NCBI RefSeq assembly: GCF_027580225.2
Contig: NC_073341.2
Span: 10,636,001 to 10,700,000, forward strand
Source of the DNA: Misgurnus anguillicaudatus
Lineage: Eukaryota > Chordata > Actinopteri > Cypriniformes > Cobitidae
DNA: 64,000 nucleotides
Direction of reading: 5' to 3'
A program made the position numbers and the translations under genes. Positions 24,183-37,400 of this stretch are shown here, piece by piece; the first letter of the stretch is position 1; every line of letters starts with the position of its first letter. The notes beneath the pieces were generated by a model that had not been told where the DNA came from, did not search any database, and saw only the letters and a program-made list of their open reading frames with translations.

Positions 24183-27100
24183 GTAAGAACACTTCACATT
24201 TCAGTTGTCAATTATAGTAGTGATTTCCAAACTGGGGGCCCCAAGTTTATGACATTTTATAAAATACAATACTTTATCTTAAATTCTGTTTAATTAAACC
24301 TCAGAAAAACAAGTCTACTAACCAACAGCACTTCAATGAATAATTTAACATCTTTTGTTTAGTTAAAATTTATGTCACAAATTTTCTTTAGTGGAGCAAG
24401 AAGTAATGCACCGTACACAAGGGTGGCCGCACGCCGAAAAACTTTGAGAACCACTAATCTAGTGTTTCAGTATTGTCTTACTTTGTATTCTGTTTTATCT
24501 GTCTGTCTGTTTTTTTTCTTTATTCAGGTCACAGAAGCTGATAGAAGCAGCTATTGTAGAGAACGAGTGTATGAAATATCTAGACAGGGATCAGATGCTG
24601 TGTTTGGTGGATTCTGCCTATCCCATCACACTCAAACAGGGGATGTGTGTCATGAAGGAAGGCGATGAGGGATCCCAGGCATACATTGTGGAAGGTAAGA
24701 AATAACAGAAGAATTAAATAGATACTTCTTCCATATAGCACTCAAATTTAATGTAATGGTACATTTGATAATATTGTAAATAATTAAATTTCCATTTAAA
24801 ATTTTGCCTTAAGAGCCACAATGGTTACAAATTCTCGTTTTGGCTCCCTACTCTTGTCTTTTCAGTAAAATTCACTGGCCAAAAATGGATAGAACAAAAT
24901 AAACATTATTAAAGATAAATCTGATAGGAATTAGGCCTATTGTTTGTTTGTTTATGTAAAAAAGGGTCAAACTTTTTTGACCCCCTTGACCTTAATTAAG
25001 TATCCCTTGAGATTTCAAGGAAATATTTAAATAATTAAATAGCACATTTGCATGTTTAACTTCAAACATTTTTTTTCATTCGTTTTTTTTTTAACCTGTT
25101 GTTGGACCTTCATCTCATATTTTGTTTTATTGGTGCATAAAACAATCCGTCCATTGTGAGTTCTCAGTTTTCTGCTATACTGTAGTGTTGTGTAATATTC
25201 ATATTATAATCATATAATACTTTCAATTTCAAAGCTGTGCGGACTGTGTTGACGTGTACATGCGTGCAAGCCAGACGTGGGAAGAAAGTATACTGTACCT
25301 CTTTTGTCTGCTGTGTCCCGGGCTTTGAGGAAACCTGCTTGCGCTCTGATGAGGCAACTCTAGTCATTGTTTGCAATGCATGACGAGAAACAGACGTAAC
25401 GTTAAAGCTCACGTAACACGCTGTTTCTGATGTTAATCTGGAGTACCTATAGAGTAGTATGACATCCTTTATATCTCCGAAGAGTCTTTAGTTTAATCAG
25501 ATTTATAAAAGAAAGATTAGCTTTACCGAATCTTTCCAATAACGTACGAAAAAAAGAAGGAGGAGTTACTACCGCGGGTGGAGCGAGTACGAGTCATGCA
25601 ACACTATACAACACTTATAACTTATGATTCACTACATGTTCGTGTCATTTATATAATATGCATGCGCATATTTACAACATAAGACAGAAGTATACTTACC
25701 GCATGCAACTCATGCGGTAAGTATATTTAAGGGTTTTCCGGGGGAAGTGCCCATATAAAGAAGTGATACGTATAGAAACCCCTGAAACGTCAGTTGGAAC
25801 TGTAATCGAAAAAAACTTTCCGAAACTTGTACGAACCCTGGCGAAGTGTATTCGGCACAGAAATACTCTGTAACACGACCAACTGCTTTTTTGACACTTT
25901 GTCTACGTTTAGCATGAGAAACAACTCTATAACTGTGTTAATATGTCAGAATGCTTGAAATACCATTGAACCCCCCCTTTAACAAATTTTTTACATCCAA
26001 CATTACATAATAGGAAAATGTTTCCCCGCATTTCGGTCAGATGAATGAAACCACGTCAAAAGCTAGCATTTGAAAACTAATTATAATGGGTTTTAAAAAT
26101 GACTTTGTGAATTTCGTGACATTCTGCGTTGTATAGTAAATTCCATTTTTATGCTTTGATTCCATCCATGTTTTCCACATCATGGAAATCATAGGTCCTT
26201 AAGAATGTTTCAAATATGTTTACATTGAAACACAAAATCATTGGGGTGCAATAGTCATATATGTGTTTTATCATAAATAAAGCATACGATCTAAAAAATT
26301 TGTGTTAAATAGTACTAAAAGCTTGTAATTATAGGGGAATCATTTTTATCCCTACAGACCACCTATATAGCACCTCTGTAGAACCATAAATGGTGCTAAA
26401 GCATGACTATAGTACCACTTATGGTTCAACAATATGGTGCTACATGGGTGCTGTTTAGCACTAAAAATGGTTGCCCTATTATTATGAGCCAGTGAACCAC
26501 TTTTAGTGATATTTAGCACCAGCTATTGAACAATCAATAGGATTGGAACTTATTTATAAACCAAGTGAGCTACTTGGACTTGAACTAGGACTGTCACGGA
26601 CAGGGTATCAGTCTTTCACTATACAATTATCATGTATGCCTGGGTTTTCCAAACTGGGGTTTACGAACACCGTGTGGTTTGCGTGGATATTGCAGGGGGG
26701 TTGTGAGTTGATGGAAAAGCTATTATTTAATTACAGTTCAAATTATTAAATGTAAATAAACAATTTAAATAAAAAATCTAAATAATTTTTTTACTAACTT
26801 GTATTTATCAGGATTTATCAGTGGCGGCTCGTGATTTATTTTCCGTGGAGCCATGAATGCAAAACCCATCAAAACATCATCGCTTGTTGTGCATTGCGCG
26901 TCATGTCAAAAAACGTGCCTGCTACAGACAAATATTAAACTAGAAAACTGTGTCTTTTTTAAAAGTTACAGTAGCAAAAACAGCCTGTTTGATTCTAAGG
27001 GTCAAAGAATATGTTCTAGAAGTATAAATCAAGACTGGACAGTCACTTAATCTGTTTCTCCCCCTCTGGCTGAAGTACATTAATTAGTATGCACCTCCCA

Positions 27101-28417
27101 TAGTGTTTGCAGGTAGAAAGAGAAATGTAAGGCTGACCTGTTTCTGAAGAGAGAGAAAGAGAGACACACGTCCCGCGTTTATCATGTGAGGTGGCGTTTA
27201 TCATGAGTTTGTAAAATGTCAGTGCATGTCTATAAAGAAGGATGGGAAGCAGGAGAGAGATCTATTGCCATCATTAAACCCATCATCAACACCTGTCCAG
27301 AAGTGATAATCCCCAGCTGTAATTTGTTAGGGGGAACGGCAATATTTGTCTCACCATCTCTGACAGCATCTGTCCATGTAACAGTCACGCTGCCACTTAA
27401 CACCTGTCATGATCAGTATGTGTGTGTGTGTTAATACAGTGGGGAAACTGGAGGTGTCCAGGGCCGGCCAGAAGCTGCACATCATTAAGCCGAGGGTGAT
27501 GTTTGAAGAACTGGCCCTCATTCATAGCCACACCTGCTCCACTACTGTCACAGGTACTGACAAACACTTCTGCTTTCATGCACAAACACACCCACACATA
27601 CAGTACAGCATGTACACGTTACACTTAATTCACACAAGTGAGCGAGAATAACCAGCTTTTGATCTTTCATTGCTATAATGTAGCTTAATGTAGATTTTTT
27701 TATTCAGTGCAATCATTTTTATTTTTCAAAAATTCTCCTAAGTGCCTGTAAAGTCAAATGTGTTCTAATTTAAATGTGTTTTTTCACACCACAGAAAAAT
27801 GTGTTATTATCCACCCAACCAAATTTGAAGGATGAAAAAACGCAGTTAATAAAATAAGCTATCAAAATCTTGGGAAAATTGGCAGCATTTATCACTCTAA
27901 AGTGGTGGAGGTGTGTGTGCTGCCAGCAGTGATAAGGTTGCCGGTCTATCTCAAATTAATTTTAAATATCTCTACAACCTAAATGGATGCTTGCGATTGT
28001 GTTAGGGGCAGTGGCTCAAGTGTGCCATCGAGCCATCATTTTAGGCCTGCCCAAAAATCCTGAACTCAGAAATCGTGAAAAACTGCAATTCAGAATATAT
28101 AGTTACAGTCTTTGTTGTGTGCTTCATCAATACATTTCTAACATTTATAATGTGTTTTGGAACTATTTTAAAGATTGACTTTACAGAGACTTTAAAGGGG
28201 ACCGATAATGAAAATCTGACTTTTTCCATGTTTAAGAGCTATAATTGGGTCCCCAGTGCTTCTATCAACCTAGAAAACTTGATAAAGATCAACCCAGTAA
28301 CTTAGTTTTGTAAACCATTCACTGCAAAATTAGGTCATTGAAATGTGGCTCCCCTTGTATTATAATAATATAACCCCTTAATCTGCACTATCCAACTATG
28401 ACACTGCCATTAAGTGC

Positions 28418-28468
<51 letters not shown>

Positions 28469-31400
28469 AAAATTGACAGCAAAATTGAGTTTAACTTTTA
28501 ACAAACCACCACTGTGGTGATCAGTGTTTGCATATCATCAGTTCATTTGCATTTAAAAAGACACCCAAAAACTGTACATTTTTGCTCACACCACAATTTT
28601 AAAGGATAATTCCGGTATTTAACACTTTGAGTCTCATTTCTGGTTTGTTTTGGATGAACTACAGTGATGGACACAGAAATTTTGACAATAGGTCGTGTCT
28701 TGACTTTTCGACTCATTTAGAAGTGTCTCTTGGCTGCTTCGGAGTGGAGGTCAATGGCCATGCACAGCATGTCATTGGAACAGCACTTGACGTTCATTTT
28801 CGGAACTGTGCTGCTCACCGAGTGGTTCGTGGTGTTCGTTGATGATTAAAAACAAATATATTGGCGCAATGTATGATTTCAATCCGTGTTATTTGCTATA
28901 GTGGAACTGTTTTTTTAGATACCTCACAACCGCGTATATACTTCCGCTCTATATTTGAGTCTGAAGCATGAATGAACGTAGTCCAACAAACTGTAATAAA
29001 ACGGTAGCATACTTTCAAAATCAAGTTTATTTATAACACTTACACCATCCAATATGTTTTTTTCATCGGCAGAACAATAAAGAAGATATTTTGCAGAAAC
29101 CCCAGTGCTCCGTCATGCAAGTCAACAGATCCGCACACTTTAAGAGCTAAAGCATATATATCCAATACAACAGTAATCCCCCATAACTCCGTGTGACATA
29201 TTGACGTCTTGTGAAGCAAATCAATCAGTTTTTGCAAGAAACTGAATGTTATTTACAACATGATTAGCGTGAATGTCAAAGCATGAAGCGCGTTTTCCGT
29301 TTGAGGCGATCTCTTCCACTGGTGTGCGTTTGGTGGCTGTTGGCTATGGATGTTGGTCTCTCTGCGCCACCTATAGAGCGGGAGCGTGAAGCGCACTTCC
29401 TGCTTGGCAAAAGCTCTGCATTAACGCTGTAAAATATTTATATATATATTCGAATCCCAAAACTGAAATACGGAACGAATATTCGAATATTCTGGTCCAG
29501 CCCTACAAATATGGGAAAAATTTATTCTGAGAGAAACCGAGCGAAAAAAACAACAACCACATGTAAACAGTCCCTTTTCCGGCGGCGGCGGAGTGATATA
29601 TCAGCGAGCAATGAGTCTTCCAGAGAAGTCAATGGAATTTTACAAAATGCCAAATAAAACACGACAGAAACTGTATTTCGCTACACAACTTGTTTTTAAT
29701 CATCAACAAACACCACGAACCACTCGGTGAGTAGCACAGTTTTGAAAATGAAGGTTAAGTGTTGTTTTAATGACATGTTTGTGCATGGCCATTGACTTCC
29801 ATTCTGAAGCAGTCAAGAGACGCTTCTAAACGAGTCAAAAACTCAAGACACGACCCATTGTCAAAATTTCTGTGTCCATCACTGTAGTTCATTCAAAACA
29901 AACCAGAAATGAGACTCAAAGTGTTAACATATCATAATAAATATCTATATTATCTATTGAGCTCTGGGGACACCAAATATTTATTTGTCATCTTAAAAAG
30001 TCTATATAAAAATAGACTTTAGAAATGTGATGTAAATTGGGAATCTTAGACAGTATAGTATGTTGGTTAATCTGAGCACTTTTTCATATCTTTTCTGAAA
30101 CCATAGAGGAGACATTTATTTTTTGGGGTGAAAAGTATGAAAACGAGAAAACCTGAGAAAATGTTTGCTTCCCATTAAATCGCATTGCTATAAAAGAGAA
30201 TTTAACAAACATTAACACTAGTACAGCATATTGGATTTTTATCAAATCTTTGTATAGAGTCACCAAAATAGCCAAATATAAATTTCTATGAACAGATATA
30301 CATTTATATGCTTGTACTGTATGTTTCAAATCTTGTTGGTTTTTTATTCACTGTATTCACTATTACAAGTAATGTAGTTAATCATGAGGGAATCGTTCTT
30401 TTTGAAATCTTTTAGGTGAACGAATCATTCTCGTTTACGCAATTGACTCATATTTCTCGTTCCCTAAAAACTCTCCTTCCATTCGTGAGAAGCATAATGG
30501 GAAAATTGCATAAAAAGAAAGTACACAACTCAAAATAATGTATTTATTTATTTCTATAAATAAATGTATTTATATGATAAATAAGGGTATTCTTTTGAAT
30601 AATTGTGTACTAACAAATATACATAGTGTGTTACAAATTCACGTGTTTTTCTTTAGTCACATTTAAAGGCGGAGTCCACGATGTTTGAAAAACGCGTTGG
30701 AAAAGGAGACGGGCCGACTACCAAAACACACTTATAGCCAATCAAATCAAATCAAATGCCGGGTTGCGTATGTGTGGGCGGGTCTATCAACAGAAGGTCC
30801 AGATTCTATTGGGGTAGGGGCGTGTTTGTTTAGGTGATTTCAAATATCAACATTGGCTTTCAAACATCATGGACTCCGCCTTTAATGCATTAGTGTGTGA
30901 TTAGTGTGTGGTTACTGGAGTGCTCTGGGTCAATGTATGGGTACTGAAGATGGTGACTGGAATATTTTGGGTGGTTGCTAGGTGATTGTTCACTGGTCCA
31001 AGTCATAATAACCCCTCCTTAAGTCTCTATGATATACTGATTCCTAATGTGGATCAGGCCCTTCCTTTATTGCAAGTCTGTCTTTAGCCTATTTTATCCT
31101 CCAGCAGGGACATCTCAACAAGCCATTCATCCATTCATCTCATTCCATTCATGTCTGTACCCATTTTTTTGCAATACTCTTATCAATGCGAACCAATGAG
31201 AAATAATAATGATGCCTTAGCAAACAATATTAATGTAAATGTTAATTAAGGTTGAAAATAATGTTTTTTATTTAGTTCCTGTATAGTGGTAGAGCATCAC
31301 CCTGACCTTGACAGCGCAAAATGTCATGCGTTCGAACCCAGGGAACATGCATAGTGATAAAATGTATAGCTTGTAATGAATAAAAGCATCTGCCAAATGC

Positions 31401-34400
31401 ATAAATGTATCCAAAAACAAATAAACAACGTCTTCAACCTTACTTACTTTTGAAGAAGATATTGCCAGGTGAATTACCCATAACAAGCTTTGATTTATGT
31501 TCAGCAACTCTCTCTCTCTCTCTCTCTATCTCGCTCTATCTGTCTATCTAACTAGCCTATTCACAGCCCCATAGGGACATTGGCTTGACCTATTAATTTG
31601 AATAGATGTTCACAGCAGAAAATAGACCATAAAAACAGGCATTGAAAGAAGGTGAATGGGTTCCCATCAAGTCAGATCATTTCTTTCGTTTCTACAATGT
31701 TTGTCTTGATTGTCTGCTGTTTTCATCTTTCAGTCAATATCTTTTGCCAATTACTCTTTTTCTTTTATATGCTCAGCCTCAATCTCTCTTCCTCACCAAA
31801 TTCTCATTTATTTCCTGTACTTGCCTATTTTATTTCAATCCTCTGCTCAACCTTTCCTGAACACTTTACTTTAGCTTAGTTCAGACCTTGTCCTGAAATT
31901 GTTATCTTTTCTTTGGCCTTGGTTTTTCTTCATTCAATCTCATTTCTGATTGTCTCTTTCTCATCTGATGTCCTCCAAAAATACAATTTATTACAATTTG
32001 TTTGCGTGGTTTACGGTTCGAAAAACACATTATTTTCCACATACCGTACATTGTTGTTGCTCCTCTATGCTCTGCCTCCCTGAAACATGTTGATTTTGCA
32101 CAAAGCTCATCGTTCTGAAAAGCGCAGTGTCCTCCGATTAGCCAGCGAACCAGTACGTTGTGATTGGCCTGAATGCCTCTGATGTCAGCCAGAAATGTGA
32201 CGCTCCTTACTAGTTATAATATGGTATATAATAAATAAACTTAAAAGTAAATAAACATGACAAGCAGTTGTTTTTGACCTATTTATTATCAGTTAATACA
32301 GTGAACATAACAAATCAGACAAACAGAAAGAAAATTAACTTGACCATTTTACAAAACAATCAATAAAGCCACACAGGTGTAAGCGTTAAGTTGATGACGA
32401 TATTATACCATATATAAATGGTATATATGTCTGAAATTATTTTCGTTCACTACTTCCCCATATAATGGACTATTTATATAGGGAAAAGTAAAGCTGTACA
32501 GGAGCCTGGCCCCTATTACCTTTTCTATCACTTTTCCTAAAACGCAGCAACGTGCAGAAGCATGCAACACACAATGCACTATAAAATTTTCCCTTGCTTA
32601 ACCTACTATCCCTATACTATAACAAGTACTAGGAAAGGTAAACATGTATGCATTTAAAATACTGGGGTTCTCAGCCATACCAACTGTTTATGTAGTATCC
32701 TGATCTAGAGGTAGTGAATTAAATAATTTCATATCTGAAAGATTGATTCATTGCTATCATACACAATAAAAGACAGTAAGCTACAGAACACATACATTTG
32801 TTGTCTTACACAGGGTTCCCACAGGTCCTTGAAATCCTTGAAAGTTTGTGAATCTGGGGGGGAAAATTCAAGCCCCTGCGGAAGTTTTTGAAAATATACA
32901 TACATAGATACAAGTCATTGAAAGTGCTTGAATCTATTTTATGCAAGACGTTTTCTGGAAAAAAATCCATATTATTTCCTGTGTAGTGTAGGATAATATC
33001 ATAAAAATTCTAGACTTTTTAAGCAAACGTAAACTGTTCGCTTTAAATGCTTATATCTTCTGTATGTGAATGTTGATTCATACTCTAGAAATGCTTTTTT
33101 GCATAGTTGTGTTTGACACATGAACACGTCTCAACTCTCGGGTTATGTATGTAACTGTTGTTCACTGAGAAGGGAACGATACGCTGCGTCTCACTTGCCA
33201 TACTTTCTACATCCCTGTAACGCCGTTTTTGGCAATATTTCAGATAGCGATATACGTCTTTGTCGTTAAGCCTCATCATTGGTTGAATTTGATATACACA
33301 TTCAGACGCACTAACACCTGGAGGCGTCCCTAATGTGTCACCACAGTGACGCAGCACGAGTTCCCTCGAAAGGGAACTGTAACAATGTATCTTAAAAGGT
33401 AACACAATGTAACCTTGCTCTCACTTAAAATGTGTCCCCACATTTAGTCCTTGAATTTGAGGGTATTGGACCTGGAAAGTCCTTGAAAGGTCCTTGAATT
33501 TGAAGTTAACTAAGGTGTGGGAACCCTGGTCTTAGCAATGCAAATGCAAATCAGTAGACTTATGATTTTTTCATCTGACATCAAATTCAGCATCTCTCTA
33601 TTCTGCTTCTCTTTCCCTGTTTCGCACAAAAAATCTTATGTCCAGCTACAGGAGCCATGATTGAGTCAAAATAAAATTAGCGATTATTTATTTCATAGCA
33701 TACCTCAATCACGTACCATCACCTGGACTTCTGTCTGCATGGCTGTGTGGGTTGCCAGATCCATGTGACAAATCCAGCCCAATGATCATTGAAAACTCAC
33801 AAAAACTGTTTAAAAGAAGCCCAACTCGGTCTGAAAGATGTGGATTTGGCAACACATGGATTTTTGTGTGTTTTTGTGTTCTTGGTTAAAGTGTGAATCA
33901 ATTGCTTTAACAAGCGTGAATTTACTATGTTGCTATGCATATAGATTGGTTTTTGGATTCTTTGTGCCATGATTATCAATGTAAATGAATCCACTGACAA
34001 TTAAAAAATAGTTAAAGTATAAACTTGAGGTTAATTCTGGGGCACAGCAGATTTACACTGGTGCACATGCCATCCAGAATGTACATTGGGTCTTAATTAT
34101 TAATCCTGAACCATATTCTACACGGATGCAGGAAAGGAAAAGAAAAGATAAGATAAGAGAGGAAGATAAATGTACTAGAGGAGAGAGGACAGACTGCACG
34201 ATTTCTCAAAGACGACAGAGTTAATTAATCTGCATCATTATTAATTCAAAAGGGTGACATGAAGAGAGAGTAGAGAGGGAAGTACTTTTAGCTCTTTATG
34301 TGGGTTTTTTCCAGACTTTTCAATATACATAGATGCCAGAGAAGAACCGTTTTTGGCTGAATGGTTCCATAGTGAATCTTTAACATCTAAAGATCCTTTC

Positions 34401-37400
34401 TGTTTTACAAAAGATTATTTTTAGTGAAAAAGATTCTTTAGATTATAAAAGAAATGATTCTTCTAACAACCTTCAACTGAATGATTCTTTTAGGAAGAAG
34501 TGCCAAAATATCATACTGACGTCTAGCGGTCATATAAGCTCATGCTTATGAACTGCATGAGAAAAACATGTCCAGCAGACCTTGTCTCAGTTTCTACTTT
34601 GATCTTCTCCTTTCATTATTAATAAGCTTCACAGTTTCAAGATCAGAATTTTAATATCTTTATCACAACAAAACACAGAACAAAGTCTGAATCAGTCCAC
34701 CATCTCTCCTCTGTTTTTTTTTCTGTCCAGCACTTATGGATAGCAGGTTGTGGGTGATGGAGGGTCCGATATTTCAGAAGATCATGATGAGGAGCAGTCT
34801 GATCAAAATTACACAGTCCGTGCAATTTCTGCGCAGGTTAATGCAATACTTACACTACTTTTCAACATACACTACTATGCAAAAGTCTTAGGCCATCCTG
34901 TCACTAGTAGATGTGTTGTTTTTGCAATGTTATAGTGATCATGTATAATTATTTCTCAGTATTTTTATTAGAATATATAGGAAAAAATATAAGAAATATA
35001 GGAAATGTATATGTAGTATTAAAAACAATATAAAAGTATAAGCTGAAACGTTAAGTATTTAGGGTAAACTCCCCTTCCATTTGAGCAATAGCAGGAAACT
35101 GCAGGATCTCTTAAATCTAAAAGAATTTCTAATTCTAATCGAATGACTTCAGGACTTCAGTCTCCTTTTAAAAGCTCAAGATGTGTTTAATGCCAAGAGA
35201 GGTCACACTAAATACTGACTGATGCCTGAAGAAGACATTTAGTTCTGAAAATTGTTTTGGTTTTTAGGTTTGTGTACATATATCCTCAGTGCTTTAAGTG
35301 GCCCAAAAGAAGTGCCGGTACTCTATTTTTCTTTTTTTTTGCTGACTAGACTTCTATATTGAAGGGGTTTTATATTCAGCAGTCAACAGACGACCTTGTA
35401 AAAAATAATAAATCCTTATATAAGTTTGTGGATTTGCTTGAGCTAGAAATAGCTATTGAACATACATAAAATGTGCAAAAGGTAGATATATAAGTAACAT
35501 TTTCAGCATGGTCAAATGCTAAAACTAGTTGTTCGGATAGAAAGAGCTTGAAAACTAAAACTTTAAAATGACACCAAGACCATGTCTATGGGTTCAAGAA
35601 TAACAAAATACTGGCAATTTAAAACTAGAAAGTCATCACTTTATTTTTTCCCATTGTTTTCCATTTTGCGGGTGGTAAAACTACTGTGCGCGTCGTTCAA
35701 ATTCATTGAAATTTCGTTGGGCAGTGTCCCAAACCAAAAAGGGCACTAAGGGGGGTGGTACTATTAGTATGGTTTAATAAAGTATTATAAATATGATGTG
35801 TTATATTACTAGCATCAACTTAGACAAGTGATTATAATGGGAAATATAATAACAAGAATTAAAGTGTGACAAAAAAATATTCAATATGATTTACCTGCTG
35901 GCTTGATGGATCTTTGAATCCATGTTTGCAATGTTGAACTGCCTTTAGAAGCAGCCTTCCTTTCCGTTCTCTGTCTTTATTTTGTGAAGGCATTTGTGTT
36001 TTTTGTATTTTTGCCTACAAAGTGTGCCAACAACAGCAAATTTAGTGTTTATATTAACTTAGATCTGATCAGGAACATTAAATCCATTAGACAAGCGATA
36101 ATAGTAAGAATGTAAATATTTTGTTGTTGTTTGCTTGCTAAGTTGTTAGCACTTTTACATTTTACAAATACATAAACAAACTTCCAAATGAGTAATTCTG
36201 CGGTTTAACAGCTGATATAATGTAATAAATCTACCTGTTAATGCAACGAACTTCAGAAACTGTCGTCCAGGCAGAGAGTGCACACAGAGATGCTGCGAAG
36301 CGGGCGGGAAAACACGAAGTGGAGTAGCGGAATCACTGGATCTTAAGCGATCTTTAGGATCTTTTTATAGATCACAACCTTTGCGTGCGAAATTACGGAG
36401 GATAAAATACGGGAGATTTAAGGGAAAATACTAATACGGGAGGACGGCGGGAAAGAAGGGTAAAATACGGGACTTTCCCCGCAAAAACGGGATACTTGAC
36501 GGGTATGGTGAGTCACACCTCTCCACACCACGTTGAGGCTGACTGACAGCAAAGGCGACGCACGCGCTTTTAACTTGTAAACTCAAGGGTGTATGGGTAA
36601 TGTAGTCTCTGCTCTCGGTGGGACGAATTAGGAAGTGTACATTGTGAAGAGCGCTCTGAAAAGCGGCAGCGCAGCCAAAGAATTAAAACCTCTGATTTAA
36701 ACAGATGTGCAAATGAGCGTTCCGGTACGCTAAAAGCACGTTCTGGGCTCAGGGAGAGGTGGTGGTACACTCAAGAGCTATTTTTAGAAGTGGCGGTACT
36801 GAGTACCAGCGCGTTCCGGCCCACTTAAAGCACTGTATATCCTGTATCTTAATAAAAAGAGTGAAAAATAAATATGGATGAACATTAAAGAGCCGCACAG
36901 ATCCAAAATCGAAACTAACCTGTATTGCAGTGTGTCATGTAGCGGTTTATCAATGTAAACAACGTGCAAAGTAGTTGAACCAAAAAGTTCACGATCAATA
37001 AAGTTATTGGCTTCTAAAGTAGGGAGTCGACTATGAATTGCTGAAACGAGTCGTCATATGAATTGAATCTCCTGCTTGACTTTATCCACGTAATACGATC
37101 ACTTTGCATAATAATCTCCACCTACAGCCTTGTCCGCGGGAGAAACGAAAACTTTGACATGCCCACAGCTAGTTAGTGTGTAAACATCATATCGCGCTGT
37201 GTTTTCAGTTTGTGTTGTTTTCACTACCAAAGGATGAAAATATGAAGAATCAGTGGTTAAACTTACTTTTTCACGGAGGGATTTACTAAACATTTGGCAA
37301 TGAAAGATGGTTCAGTACCCACTTTATTAGGAACAACATGCGTCTCCTTTATTAGGAACCACAACCTGTAAATATGATTATTACAATGTGTTTATTTTCC

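Larger units (their letters stand above)
28196..30025. mobile_element. AAAGGGGAC-family MITE split by a foldback
   Basis: Left part 28196-28598 (same family as 151-531), right part from about 29927 ('gctctggggacaccaaat'). The foldback at 28599-29926 separates them. A (GA)n microsatellite sits at 28420-28467. Confidence 0.6.
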
